Shown: piece by piece, positions 7,790-15,822 of the stretch | Position numbering within the stretch: position 1 is the first letter of the stretch | How the letters are laid out: every line of letters begins with the position of its first letter | NCBI RefSeq assembly: GCF_002876705.1 | Contig: NZ_MDAG01000014.1 | Location: forward strand, 195,264 to 259,263 | Reading direction: 5' to 3' | Origin: Enterovibrio norvegicus_B | GTDB taxonomy: Bacteria; Pseudomonadota; Gammaproteobacteria; Enterobacterales; Vibrionaceae | DNA length: 64,000 nucleotides | The notes under the pieces: generated by a model | Database searches by the model: none | Told to the model about the DNA's origin: nothing | What the model saw: the letters and a program-made list of their open reading frames with translations, nothing else | Program-made: the position numbers and the translations under genes

Positions 7790-8923
7790 TTGAAGCGTCA
7801 TTTCATCTCCATGTTTTTGGCAGTGTTCTTGCTGTCAGGCTGTTCGTTGCTCGATATTAAAATAGAAAGCCAAACCGTCCCTCTAACCAAGCAAGAATTG
7901 AACGCTCGCGTGTTAACGCGAGAATATGCCCAGCAGTTTTTTTCACAAACTGAGCAAGCTGCTGACAAAATGCACCAATATTACGGCCCGAAAGATCAAG
8001 AAAACCAATCAAACGTTTTGCTTTGGAAAATCAATGCAGTGGAAAGAATGCAGTCGGCTGCATACCAGGTGTCTCCAATGGCTGGACTCATTGATGTTTG
8101 GGTCTTTTCACTCCAACTCAACCAGTTCTATGTTGAAGGGAATGGCAAAGACTTGTTCGTGGGTAACGAAGCAAAAGAGCTCTCGCAGCACCTTGCAAAC
8201 GAAATGGACAACGTCGCGAAGTCTTTGCTGCCTACTCACGAATATCAAAGCGCTGCCAGTTTTGTGAAACAACACGCCAATGCATACCCATTTGCAGACC
8301 TGAGTTTCAATCGAACACCCGCTTACCGTTTGTGGCGGGAAAGTATTGACGGTGGGGGTCTAGAAGCAGTTACGACGCTGGGGACTATGCCAGAAGCGAT
8401 AGGTGATATGTCGGATAAAATGAGCCTTTTTTCAGAGCAGACACCGAAAATCATGACGTGGAAAGCTCAGTTGCTTGCACTAAATAGTATGAACAGTATT
8501 GAGCAGGTAAATCAGGCCGTCGAAAGCTTCAAAGTCGTGTCGAACTCTATGAATGATTTTATTCGAAACAACCCTGAATATATGCGCCACCTCGCTGAAG
8601 AAATGGCATTCAAACTTCAACCTCTCGTTGACAGTATTGATGAGAAAACCGGTGAGCACCTACAAACATTAAGCGCAGAGCGACGACTGTTGGAAGAAAT
8701 GATTGCATTGGAACGCGCAGAAGTGGCACGCATTATCACCAAAGAACGGAAAGCACTTGTGGACGATGTAAATACCGTCTCTCAAGAGTTGGTAAATGTT
8801 GTCATGGACAAGCTCATCGACGTGATACGCAGCCTCATTCTTTACATCGTTTTGTTTATTGCGGTGATCTTCTTTGCCCCGTTAGGACTTGGCTATATTT
8901 TGGGTCGTAAATCAGCAAAATAA
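7790..8923 (+). CDS. Lipoprotein with C-terminal membrane helix, unknown function
   Basis: A 377-residue protein starting with TTG. It has a lipoprotein signal (FLAVFLLSGCSLLD, lipobox LSGC with Cys18), a long helical middle part, a glutamate- and arginine-rich helix near 300-345 (LLEEMIALERAEVARIITKERK, probably coiled coil) and a membrane helix at about 350-370 (LILYIVLFIAVIFFAPLGLGY). A lipid anchor at one end and a membrane helix at the other is unusual. An ATG at 7811 would leave a very short signal, so I kept TTG. I do not recognise the family. It seems monocistronic. Confidence 0.7.
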   Translation: MKRHFISMFLAVFLLSGCSLLDIKIESQTVPLTKQELNARVLTREYAQQFFSQTEQAADKMHQYYGPKDQENQSNVLLWKINAVERMQSAAYQVSPMAGLIDVWVFSLQLNQFYVEGNGKDLFVGNEAKELSQHLANEMDNVAKSLLPTHEYQSAASFVKQHANAYPFADLSFNRTPAYRLWRESIDGGGLEAVTTLGTMPEAIGDMSDKMSLFSEQTPKIMTWKAQLLALNSMNSIEQVNQAVESFKVVSNSMNDFIRNNPEYMRHLAEEMAFKLQPLVDSIDEKTGEHLQTLSAERRLLEEMIALERAEVARIITKERKALVDDVNTVSQELVNVVMDKLIDVIRSLILYIVLFIAVIFFAPLGLGYILGRKSAK

Positions 8924-9235
8924 CGATTCATTCGTTGTAAATCACTTCCTAGACACGACCCAGCATCGCTATTTATAAGCCTTGTTCGGGTCGTGTTGCG
9001 ATTTCCAAGCCTCCCATTCAACAAACACAATCTATGTGCCATTTAGGTCCATAGCTCTCTTGATTCGTCGATTACAATCCACCTCAGACTCACTGAGATT
9101 TCTGCGTACACATTTTTTCGACATTACTTTTCTTACTCTTTCTCTCGTCGTAGTGACGATACCGATGGAACTTAGTGCCTATAAAGGCGCAAGAATTTAC
9201 ATACGTGCGCTTTATGCGAAGTAAAGGAAAAACAA
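8924..9235. other. Intergenic region with a 9-bp inverted repeat
   Basis: ACACGACCC at 8953-8961 is matched perfectly by GGGTCGTGT at 8988-8996, with a 26-nt loop and no T-run, so it is a weak terminator at best. The rest should hold the promoter of the PepSY gene. A short ORF at 8982-9224 has no protein-like features and I do not call it. Confidence 0.5.
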
Positions 9236-9571
9236 ATGAAGAAATTAATCTTAAGTGGTGTTGTATTAACAGCGTTAAGCGCTTTCAGTGTTCCAAGCTT
9301 CGCAGCAAGTAACGCCGACATCATCAGCGAGCAAGACGCAATCAAAGCTGCACTACTGGAAGTCGGCGTAGAAGTGCTTGGTATCCGTTTTGACGAGCCA
9401 GACTCGCAGTGGGATGTATTCGTTAAGTCAGGCGAAAAAGCGTATGAAGTGGAAGTCGACGCTGCCAGCGGCAAAATCGTTGCGGCTGAAGAAGAAAGCC
9501 TAGCAGAAATTAAAGCGGAGCTTTCTGGCGACCTTTCTCATGAAGGCGTGATTGGCGACGTTGATAAGTAA
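9236..9571 (+). CDS. PepSY domain periplasmic protein
   Basis: A 111-residue protein with a signal peptide (MKKLILSGVVLTALSAFSVPSFA) and one PepSY domain. Supporting pieces are ISEQDAIKAALLEVG, WDVFVKSGEKAYEVEVDAASGKIV, the alternating pattern of the family. PepSY domains are found as inhibitors or chaperone-like modules near proteases and in small exported proteins. No neighbour indicates a partner. The tail is strongly acidic. The ATG has GTAAAGGA seven to eight bases upstream. Confidence 0.85.
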   Translation: MKKLILSGVVLTALSAFSVPSFAASNADIISEQDAIKAALLEVGVEVLGIRFDEPDSQWDVFVKSGEKAYEVEVDAASGKIVAAEEESLAEIKAELSGDLSHEGVIGDVDK

Positions 9572-9577
9572 TGAGAT

Positions 9578-9613
9578 AACCCGCCCTGCAGGTGTGTTTC
9601 GGGGCGGGCTTTC
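9578..9613 (+). terminator. Probable terminator after the PepSY gene
   Basis: CCCGCCC at 9580-9586 pairs with GGGCGGG at 9602-9608, followed by CTTTCT. The stem is GC-rich but the T-run is short. Confidence 0.6.
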
Positions 9614-9657
9614 TAGGTGAGGGTATAAGCAAGTCTGCTCTTTCTCTTATCTCGCCC

Positions 9658-9692
9658 CTGCTCTTCCTGCCCTTCCTGCTCTTCCTTCCTTT
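9658..9692. repeat. Short pyrimidine tandem repeat
   Basis: About three and a half imperfect copies of a 9-10 base unit CCTGCTCTT / CCTGCCCTT. It lies between the PepSY terminator and trxC and codes for nothing. Confidence 0.6.
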
Positions 9693-9803
9693 CCATCGCC
9701 CCCACCAATCACACCAATAGCCAGAACCACATAGCCTTTTCCCTTCATCCGTAATACTGTTCAATCAACAAAGAAAAACAGAATAAAAAACAAAGGGAAG
9801 ATT

Positions 9804-10232
9804 ATGAGTTCAATTACTGTTCGTTGCCCAAGTTGCCATAAAAACAACCAATTTCCGGTTGAACGCCTTGATGATCAGCCGAAGTGTGGCGCGTGTAAGT
9901 CACCGTTAGTGAATGGCAAACCAGTTGAAGGCACTGCAGCGAATATGGATGCGCTGTTGTCGTCAGGAAAGCCTGTTGTTGTCGATTTTTGGGCACCGTG
10001 GTGTGGCCCGTGCCAAGGATTTGCACCCGTCTTTGAAGCGACTGCTTCGAGCAAAGCTGATGATGTGATCTTTGTAAAAATAAACACCGAGGAAGAGCAA
10101 ACGCTGGCGGCGAAATACCGCATTCGCAGCATTCCAACCATCATGGTGTTTAACGAAGGCAAAATGGTGAAGCAGATCAACGGTGCACTGCCACAGTCAG
10201 AATTCACGGCATGGTTAGATCAAGCCATGTAA
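9804..10232 (+). CDS. trxC: Thioredoxin 2
   Basis: A 142-residue thioredoxin with the N-terminal zinc module of TrxC: CPSCHKNN at residues 8-15 and CGACKS near 30, four cysteines in two CxxC pairs. The thioredoxin fold follows with the active site WAPWCGPC at about 66-73 and the cis-proline region RSIPTIMVF. TrxC is a cytoplasmic disulfide reductase; in E. coli it is induced by OxyR, though no OxyR site is visible to me here. AGGGAAG precedes the ATG at normal spacing. It is monocistronic with its own terminator. Confidence 0.95.
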   Translation: MSSITVRCPSCHKNNQFPVERLDDQPKCGACKSPLVNGKPVEGTAANMDALLSSGKPVVVDFWAPWCGPCQGFAPVFEATASSKADDVIFVKINTEEEQTLAAKYRIRSIPTIMVFNEGKMVKQINGALPQSEFTAWLDQAM

Positions 10233-10273
10233 ATGTTCCGTGAGGGTTGCTACCCCCTTCAAAAACACAAACC

Positions 10274-10305
10274 AATAAAGGGCATTATGTGCCCTTTATT
10301 ATTTT
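10274..10305. terminator. Terminator after trxC
   Basis: AATAAAGGGCA at 10274-10284 pairs perfectly with TGCCCTTTATT at 10290-10300 around a five-base loop, with ATTTTC following. Confidence 0.8.
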
Positions 10306-10370
10306 CTAACGCTTACGAATGCAAACCAGTAGGCATAGCAAACTCAGGGTTGTTATAGAACGCACTAAAT

Positions 10371-10389
10371 GGTAATAATTATCATTACA
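10371..10389 (+). promoter_or_regulatory. Fur box upstream of the fagA-like/fumC operon
   Basis: GGTAATAATTATCATTACA matches the 19-bp Fur consensus at about 14 positions and is nearly palindromic. It lies 30 bp before the ATG at 10419. Fur repression of fumC together with a small upstream gene (fagA) is established in Pseudomonas, so iron-starvation induction here is a well-supported inference. Confidence 0.72.
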
Positions 10390-10418
10390 AGACGAGTGAT
10401 ACATACAAGGGGTTGGCT

Positions 10419-10799
10419 ATGGATTCCAGACGACACATCTATAATGCCTATTTCAAAGCAAAAGATAAGTTCGATGAAGACAGAAGCGCATTTGGTTACG
10501 AGCCTGATATCGTGCAGGGATTTGTGCAAACAGGATTAATGCTGGCGTCTTACCACGAGCTTGGTGCCGAGAACGAAAGCGTGTTGCTGAACGAACTCTT
10601 TCTTCGTCAGGTGTATTTTAAGCTACTTGATGCCATTCAAAGCCCTTACAGAACCCACAGTTTTCGGCGAGTCTGCCTAGATGGGGTGCATAGCCCGCTC
10701 TACGCATTGCAACGTCATTACGTACAAGTACCGGGCGGCGAGAGAAAATTTGCCCAACTTCAGCTGATGCTACAACGCCTTCAAGCACCGCTAGATTGA
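10419..10799 (+). CDS. FagA-like small protein upstream of fumC
   Basis: A 126-residue soluble, mostly helical protein without cysteine pairs or signal peptide. It contains DIVQGFVQTGLMLASYHELG and LLNELFLRQVYFKLLDAI. I chose the ATG at 10419 because AAGGGG stands six bases upstream; the TTG at 10413 overlaps that site. It is preceded by a Fur box and followed by fumC after 16 bp, the same order as fagA-fumC in pseudomonads. Homology to FagA is suggested by position and not proven from sequence. The molecular function is unknown. Confidence 0.72.
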   Translation: MDSRRHIYNAYFKAKDKFDEDRSAFGYEPDIVQGFVQTGLMLASYHELGAENESVLLNELFLRQVYFKLLDAIQSPYRTHSFRRVCLDGVHSPLYALQRHYVQVPGGERKFAQLQLMLQRLQAPLD

Positions 10800-10815
10800 T
10801 TCAAAAGGACAGGAC

Positions 10816-12201
10816 ATGACGCAAACATTCCGCACAGAAACAGACAGCATGGGCGATGTGAAAGTCCCTGAAAATGCGCTTTATCAGGCACAAACTCAAC
10901 GCGCTGTAGACAATTTCGCGTTCAGTAAGCACACAATGCCAGCTTCATTTATTCAAGCACTCGCGTACATCAAACAAACGGCGGCACTGACCAATGCACA
11001 GCTTGGTCTACTGGAAGGTGATATTGCACAAGTGATTGCGGAAGCATCGCAAGACATCATCAACGGCCAGTATTTGGATCAATTTCCGATTGATGTGTTC
11101 CAAACCGGCTCTGGTACAAGCTCGAACATGAACGCCAACGAAGTGATCGCAACCCTTGCGAGCAAAGCCTTGGGTGGCGATGTTTCCCCGAATGATCACG
11201 TCAACATGGGCCAAAGCAGTAACGACGTCATTCCAACGGCGATTCAAATCAGCAGCGTATTGAGCGTTGAAAAACAGCTACTGCCAGCCCTAGAACATTT
11301 GATTTCAACCTTGAGTGAAAAGCGCATTGAAGTTGGCGATACTGTAAAAACAGGTCGCACCCATTTAATGGATGCAATGCCCGTGACGTTCGACCAAGAA
11401 CTGGCAGGATGGCAATACCAAATTGACCATGCAAAATGCGCCATTGAACAGAGCTTGTCTGCGGTTCGCGCCCTTGCCCAAGGTGGTACTGCCGTCGGTA
11501 CAGGGATCAATGCAGACCCTCGTTTTGCAGCAACATTTGCAGACAACTTGTCGCAACTGACGAAGGCATCTTTCACACCGAGCGTAAATTTTTTCTTTAA
11601 TCTCAGTAGCCAAGACGCCATTGTGGCACTTTCAGGGCAATTAAAAACCGCCGCTGTCGCCATCATGAAGATCGCCAATGATTTACGTTGGATGAACTCA
11701 GGCCCGCTGGCAGGTCTGGGTGAAATTGAACTCCAAGCTTTGCAGCCTGGTTCGTCGATCATGCCAGGGAAAGTGAATCCTGTCATACCGGAAGCAGCAG
11801 CCATGGCATCTGCACAAGTGATTGGTAATGACGCAACCATTACCGTTGCTGGACAATCAGGTAATTTCCAGCTCAATGTTATGCTGCCTGTTATTGCGCA
11901 TAACATTCTGGAAAGTATTGAATTACTGGCAAACAGCGCAAACGCATTGGCTGATAAAGCCATCAAGACGTTTACTGTGCGAGAGGACAACCTCAACATC
12001 GCATTGGCAAAAAATCCGATTTTAGTCACGGCACTCAACCCTGTGATCGGGTATTTGAAAGCCGCTGAAATCGCGAAGAAAGCTTATAAAGAAGGACGTG
12101 CGATCATTGATGTGGCTGAAGAAGAGACGGAATTAGACAGAGCGACACTTGAGCGCCTGCTTGACCCAACAGCACTCACGAAAGGTGGCGTCGCAAACTA
12201 A
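10816..12201 (+). CDS. fumC: Class II fumarate hydratase
   Basis: The 461-residue protein is full length for FumC. It carries TGSGTSSNMNANEVIA, NDHVNMGQSSNDVIPT, KTGRTHLMDAMPV with the catalytic histidine region, and the signature GSSIMPGKVNPVIPEA. It interconverts fumarate and malate in the TCA cycle without an iron-sulfur cluster, so it can replace Fe-S fumarases in iron starvation or oxidative stress. The Fur box before the upstream gene fits this. AAAGGACAGGAC precedes the ATG. Although a dcu carrier for C4-dicarboxylates lies downstream, it is on the other strand and separately terminated. Confidence 0.97.
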   Translation: MTQTFRTETDSMGDVKVPENALYQAQTQRAVDNFAFSKHTMPASFIQALAYIKQTAALTNAQLGLLEGDIAQVIAEASQDIINGQYLDQFPIDVFQTGSGTSSNMNANEVIATLASKALGGDVSPNDHVNMGQSSNDVIPTAIQISSVLSVEKQLLPALEHLISTLSEKRIEVGDTVKTGRTHLMDAMPVTFDQELAGWQYQIDHAKCAIEQSLSAVRALAQGGTAVGTGINADPRFAATFADNLSQLTKASFTPSVNFFFNLSSQDAIVALSGQLKTAAVAIMKIANDLRWMNSGPLAGLGEIELQALQPGSSIMPGKVNPVIPEAAAMASAQVIGNDATITVAGQSGNFQLNVMLPVIAHNILESIELLANSANALADKAIKTFTVREDNLNIALAKNPILVTALNPVIGYLKAAEIAKKAYKEGRAIIDVAEEETELDRATLERLLDPTALTKGGVAN

Positions 12202-12222
12202 CGCAGAAAATAATCATCAAAT

Positions 12223-12249
12223 TAAAAAAAAGCCCTCACAAGGAGGGCT
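12223..12249. terminator. Terminator between fumC and a convergent lipoprotein gene
   Basis: AGCCCTC at 12231-12237 pairs with GAGGGCT at 12243-12249. On the minus strand it is followed by a run of eight T, so it works best for the lipoprotein gene at 12508. It can also serve fumC more weakly. Confidence 0.72.
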
Positions 12250-12507
12250 ATATTGCTCGCTGCCGACAAGCACAATTCTATATAAAAGATGAAATAGGTA
12301 AACACTACACTGCATCACTCAGAAAAACCTATTTCAAATGTGTCTTGAGAACACACACATTCTGACTATCCGTGTCAACGAGAACTCTGTAGATTAAACA
12401 CACTGTGCGTTTAATGAATAAAAATGGACAGACAAAATGGAGTCGTGCTGTTGCTGTTATATGCCTGTCCAAAACTGAGTACGTAAACTATTTCCTGTCT
12501 ACATACA

Positions 12508-12948
12508 TTAAATATTATCTAACGTGTCAGAGATAAACCTTTTCCTGATGCCATCCCCCCTAACCAATGCACCGCTATAACTGAGTCGATAAGTGTATTT
12601 AAATTCGTCTCCATCCAGCTCGCCATCAATGGTTAAGAAACAAAACTGACGACCTTGCCGACAATCTATGTGATAGTTACCAGATTCTTTTGTCTTTGTA
12701 ACATGCAGCCCGGACTCCCCCGCGCCTTGTGTCATCAACACTTTGGATACAACAACCCTTCGATTAACCTTATCAACAAACCGCAGCGTTTCCTTCGCCA
12801 GTGTTGAATCTTGGTCAAACTCTGAATGGTAATACCCGTCAATTTTCAATGTCGCGTTCAGTTTGTCTTCTTTTACGCCATCCTGATTAACGCATGCAGA
12901 AATTGCTAACCCTAACAATGGAAATATTACACACTTTATCATTTGCAT
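12508..12948 (-). CDS. Small lipoprotein, unknown function
   Basis: A 146-residue protein with a lipoprotein signal (MIKCVIFPLLGLAISACVNQ, lipobox ending at Cys). I chose the ATG at 12948 because GGGGAG stands eight bases before it; the longer frame to 12999 puts charged residues before the signal. The mature part holds three other cysteines, two of them close together (HIDCRQGRQFCFLTIDGE). Codon use and the AT-rich flanks differ somewhat from neighbours, which may suggest transfer. I recognise no family. Confidence 0.55.
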   Translation of the reverse strand: MQMIKCVIFPLLGLAISACVNQDGVKEDKLNATLKIDGYYHSEFDQDSTLAKETLRFVDKVNRRVVVSKVLMTQGAGESGLHVTKTKESGNYHIDCRQGRQFCFLTIDGELDGDEFKYTYRLSYSGALVRGDGIRKRFISDTLDNI

Positions 12949-13116
12949 GGGAAACACTCCCCAGTGAACGATGATATTTAAGCAATCGTTTTTTTTCATT
13001 TGTCCTATTGTCGACCAGCACTACTGGTCATTTATATTTTTTATATGAAGCTTGCATCTAAATAAAAAGAACCATTCCCCGCAGAAAGACAACCTAGCCA
13101 ATTGTCGTCAAGTATA

Positions 13117-13200
13117 AAGAACATCAGGAAAAGGAGTGGAAACCCAATGTTCTTATAAAACACGATTATTTCCCCTATTAAATAATCGCGTTTTCTTTCT
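13117..13200 (+). ncRNA. Two adjacent hairpins, possible small RNA or attenuator
   Basis: Two inverted repeats stand two bases apart in a 589-bp gene-free stretch. The first is AAGAACAT (13117-13124) with ATGTTCTT (13147-13154). The second is a 15-bp arm, AAAACACGATTATTT at 13157-13171, paired with 13180-13194 with one mismatch and an eight-base loop, followed by TTTTCTTTCT. The first loop is purine-rich (AGGAAAAGGAG). A TATAAA at 13113-13118 could be part of a promoter but there is no good -35. No protein-coding potential is seen. Confidence 0.35.
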
Positions 13201-13487
13201 ACGCTTTTAGCTTTGACCAGAATGTGATTTTTTAAAAGTACAAATGTGTTCTTTAAAGAATTAACGACTCAAATACAAAACACATGTGTCGTTTAATTTT
13301 ACATAAACAAAGTATTTAGAGTAATTACGTTACTTTATCCAGCACGCAAAGAAACCTCAGATTCCGCTATATCCATCTGATATTAAATGATTATTTACAA
13401 AATAAATGGTTGAAACGATAAAGATGGGTAGGTAAAGAAAAATCCAAGGAAAAATCCTCATTTTTTTGCTCTATATTCAACTCGCAC

Positions 13488-13512
13488 CAAAAAGCCCTCT
13501 AAAAGAGGGCTT
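13488..13512 (-). terminator. Terminator of the DcuA/DcuB-type gene
   Basis: AAGCCCTCT at 13492-13500 pairs with AGAGGGCTT at 13504-13512; on the minus strand the stem is followed by T-rich sequence. It lies 26 bp after the stop codon. Confidence 0.85.
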
Positions 13513-13537
13513 GAAGTATGGCTTATGCCGAAAGTGA

Positions 13538-14866
13538 TTATGCGATGATCATCTGACCAAGCACATAACCCAGCAAACATGCACCTACAACGCCGATCAG
13601 ACCAACAGACATGAATGAGTGGTTGAAATACCACTTACCAATTTTGGTTGTGCCCGAGGTATCAAAGTTAACGGTTGCAATGTCTGATGGGTAATTGGGA
13701 ATGAAGAAGTAACCGTATACCGCCGGCATAATACCGATCAGCAACGCTGGATCTAACCCCAAACCCAGGCCAACAGGCAGCATCATACGTGCAGTTGCTG
13801 CTTGAGAGTTCACCACCACAGAAACAATGAACAGCGCGAGTGCGAATGTCCAAGGGTAGTCTGTCACCATGCCAACAATGCCCGATTTGAACTGCGGCAT
13901 GGCATATTGAAAGTAGGTGTCTGACATCCATGCAATACCGAAAATCGCAATCGCTGCCACCATACCTGACTTAAATACAACGCCGTTTGGCACGTCACGC
14001 GGGTCGGTTTTGGTCGCTAACAGAATCACACCACCGAAACACAGCATCATCATCTGGATGATGACAGACATGCTGATAGGCTTTGAACCTTCAGTAATGG
14101 TGCGCACTTCAGGCACCATCGCAATCACAACGATAGTAATGATAGAAGCAAGGAAGATAAGCACAGCATTGCGCGCTGATTTAGGAAGCACTTCATCCAG
14201 CGACGTTGCTGTGGTGTTGAGAATACGCTCTCGCCATTCTGGATCTTTCAAACGCGCTTGATATTCAGGATCGTCATCCAGCTCTTTACCACGCTTCATG
14301 CTGTATAGAGACATCAGTAACGTACCGAACAAGGTTGCAGGCACGGTAACGAGCAAGATTGAAAGCAAGGTAATGTCAGCTTGAATGCCTGAAAGCTGCG
14401 TTAAGTAATACACCACTGCCGCAGATAACGGTGATGCCGTGATCGCGATTTGAGATGCGACAGACGATGCCGCCATTGGGCGCTCTGGGCGAATGCCGTT
14501 TTTCAACGCCACATCGCCAATGATTGGCATGATGGAATATACCGCGTGACCTGTACCAAGCAGGAACGTCATTGCATAGGTCACGAACGGCGCAATCAAG
14601 GTGACGCGTTTTGGGTTCTTGCGCAGTACACGCTCAGCAACTTGCAGCATGTATTTTAAGCCACCAGCGGCTTCAAGAATCGACGCACAAGTGACCACCG
14701 CAAGAATGATAAGCATAACGGTAACAGGTGGCGATGTTGGCGGCATTTTGAAGATGAAGACTTCAATCACCAGACCAATGCCCGAGACCACACCTAGGCC
14801 AATACCACCATACCGTGAACCGATGTAAAGCATTAACAGAAGGAATAAAAATTCCAAGTACAACAT
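13538..14866 (-). CDS. Anaerobic C4-dicarboxylate transporter, DcuA/DcuB family
   Basis: A 442-residue, 10-12 helix membrane protein of the DcuA/DcuB family, which exchanges fumarate, malate, aspartate and succinate. Matching parts are MLQVAERVLRKNPKRVTLIAPF, LLGTGHAVYSIMPIIGDVA and IRPERPMAASSVASQIAI. The TGHxVYxIxPII and RPERPMAASS strings are nearer DcuB than DcuA, but the SPLSAAVVYYL segment is DcuA-like, so I leave the symbol open. AAGAGGT stands six bases before the ATG. It is monocistronic. A second, unrelated C4-dicarboxylate carrier (DcuC) occurs at 46367-47719. Confidence 0.88.
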   Translation of the reverse strand: MLYLEFLFLLLMLYIGSRYGGIGLGVVSGIGLVIEVFIFKMPPTSPPVTVMLIILAVVTCASILEAAGGLKYMLQVAERVLRKNPKRVTLIAPFVTYAMTFLLGTGHAVYSIMPIIGDVALKNGIRPERPMAASSVASQIAITASPLSAAVVYYLTQLSGIQADITLLSILLVTVPATLFGTLLMSLYSMKRGKELDDDPEYQARLKDPEWRERILNTTATSLDEVLPKSARNAVLIFLASIITIVVIAMVPEVRTITEGSKPISMSVIIQMMMLCFGGVILLATKTDPRDVPNGVVFKSGMVAAIAIFGIAWMSDTYFQYAMPQFKSGIVGMVTDYPWTFALALFIVSVVVNSQAATARMMLPVGLGLGLDPALLIGIMPAVYGYFFIPNYPSDIATVNFDTSGTTKIGKWYFNHSFMSVGLIGVVGACLLGYVLGQMIIA

Positions 14867-15113
14867 ACCAATAACCTCTTAAATTTTATGGCTATTTGTA
14901 TTTTCCGCTTATCTTTCAATAATTTCTAAACAACGTCTCACACTCCTTCTTTTCAAAAAAAGCGATGTCTCTGAATCAGATTTTCAGCACATAAAAACCC
15001 CACTTCGTAGCCGAAACAAAACGAAGATGTAACACAGTTGATGACAGGTATTGAGTGAATGGTTAATTGAATTATTGAAACCGATGCGTGATTGAACCCC
15101 ATGGCAAAGAAGG
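14867..15113. other. Intergenic region upstream of the dcu gene
   Basis: This stretch should hold the minus-strand promoter of the C4-dicarboxylate carrier. I found no convincing FNR or CRP palindrome, and no coding signal. Confidence 0.4.
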
Positions 15114-15143
15114 CAAAAAAAGAGCCAGCAAACGCTGGCTCTT
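15114..15143 (-). terminator. Terminator of the rtcB2-prfH operon
   Basis: AAGAGCCAGC at 15120-15129 pairs with GCTGGCTCTT at 15134-15143 around the loop AAAC. On the minus strand it is followed by seven T. Confidence 0.9.
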
Positions 15144-15192
15144 GAATGAGGATATTTGTATAAAATCACATCAAGTTCAGGTTGAACGGTTT

Positions 15193-15822
15193 TTATTCAC
15201 GCACTTCTTTGAACCCTTCGCCGACAAACTTACGTACTGCATTTCCGCGCTCCAGATCCCAGTGCTGTTGCCAACGCGCATTCGCATCTTGTTCCACTGT
15301 CTCTTGCTTGGCTTCTTCTAGCTTTTGCAGAATAAGCGCGCGAGCCAATCGCTTGTTAGCGTGTTGGCTTCGTTCACTTTCGACGCGAACAGAAATACCA
15401 GTGGTAACATGCGTCGCCCTCACCGCCGAATCGGTGGTATTCACATGCTGCCCACCCGCCCCCGAAGCACGGCAAGCCTGATACGTAATGTCCCTGTCGA
15501 GCGTTTGCTGATTTGCTTCAAACATTTTGCCACTAAAGAACCAGTTTTTACGCTTGTGCTTTGGTCTGATGGGGCTAGTACACACCCAAAGCATCGAGCC
15601 TTCCCACTGCAGTGCGAGATGTTTTACCGACACGGTGTCCTTTTCATCGAAGGCCAATAATACCGATTTAAACCCACGCGACCGTTCACTGCGCGTTGAT
15701 GTAACAATGTCCACCTTCACCTTGTGTTCACGACACGTTTTTTCGATGGCCTTCAGCGCCAACCCCACCGCCAAACAACATTCTTCAGGTCCTTGTCCCG
15801 CGGTTAATTGCAACAATATCAT
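15193..15822 (-). CDS. prfH: Peptide chain release factor homolog PrfH
   Basis: A 209-residue release-factor-like protein, shorter than RF1/RF2 because it lacks the N-terminal domain. The peptidyl-tRNA hydrolysis loop is clear: RASGAGGQHVNTTDSAVRATH at about 98-118 with the GGQ motif, and VRVESERSQHANKRLA follows. Instead of a PxT or SPF stop-codon motif the middle part is the PrfH type (SRGFKSVLLAFDEKD). PrfH releases peptides from ribosomes whose 16S rRNA has been cut in the decoding centre. It overlaps rtcB2 by ATGA, so rescue and RNA repair are made together. The operon ends at a strong terminator. Confidence 0.93.
   Translation of the reverse strand: MILLQLTAGQGPEECCLAVGLALKAIEKTCREHKVKVDIVTSTRSERSRGFKSVLLAFDEKDTVSVKHLALQWEGSMLWVCTSPIRPKHKRKNWFFSGKMFEANQQTLDRDITYQACRASGAGGQHVNTTDSAVRATHVTTGISVRVESERSQHANKRLARALILQKLEEAKQETVEQDANARWQQHWDLERGNAVRKFVGEGFKEVRE

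Noticed and set aside
8982..9224. 80-codon ORF between the lipoprotein and PepSY genes
   Set aside because: No ribosome binding site at normal spacing, no conserved pattern, and it runs through the likely PepSY promoter.
11244..12038. 264-codon ORF antisense to fumC
   Set aside because: A long antisense frame arising from fumC codon bias; no start signal and no family match.
14984..15169. 61-codon minus-strand ORF
   Set aside because: It overlaps the rtcB2-prfH terminator hairpin and has no protein-like features.
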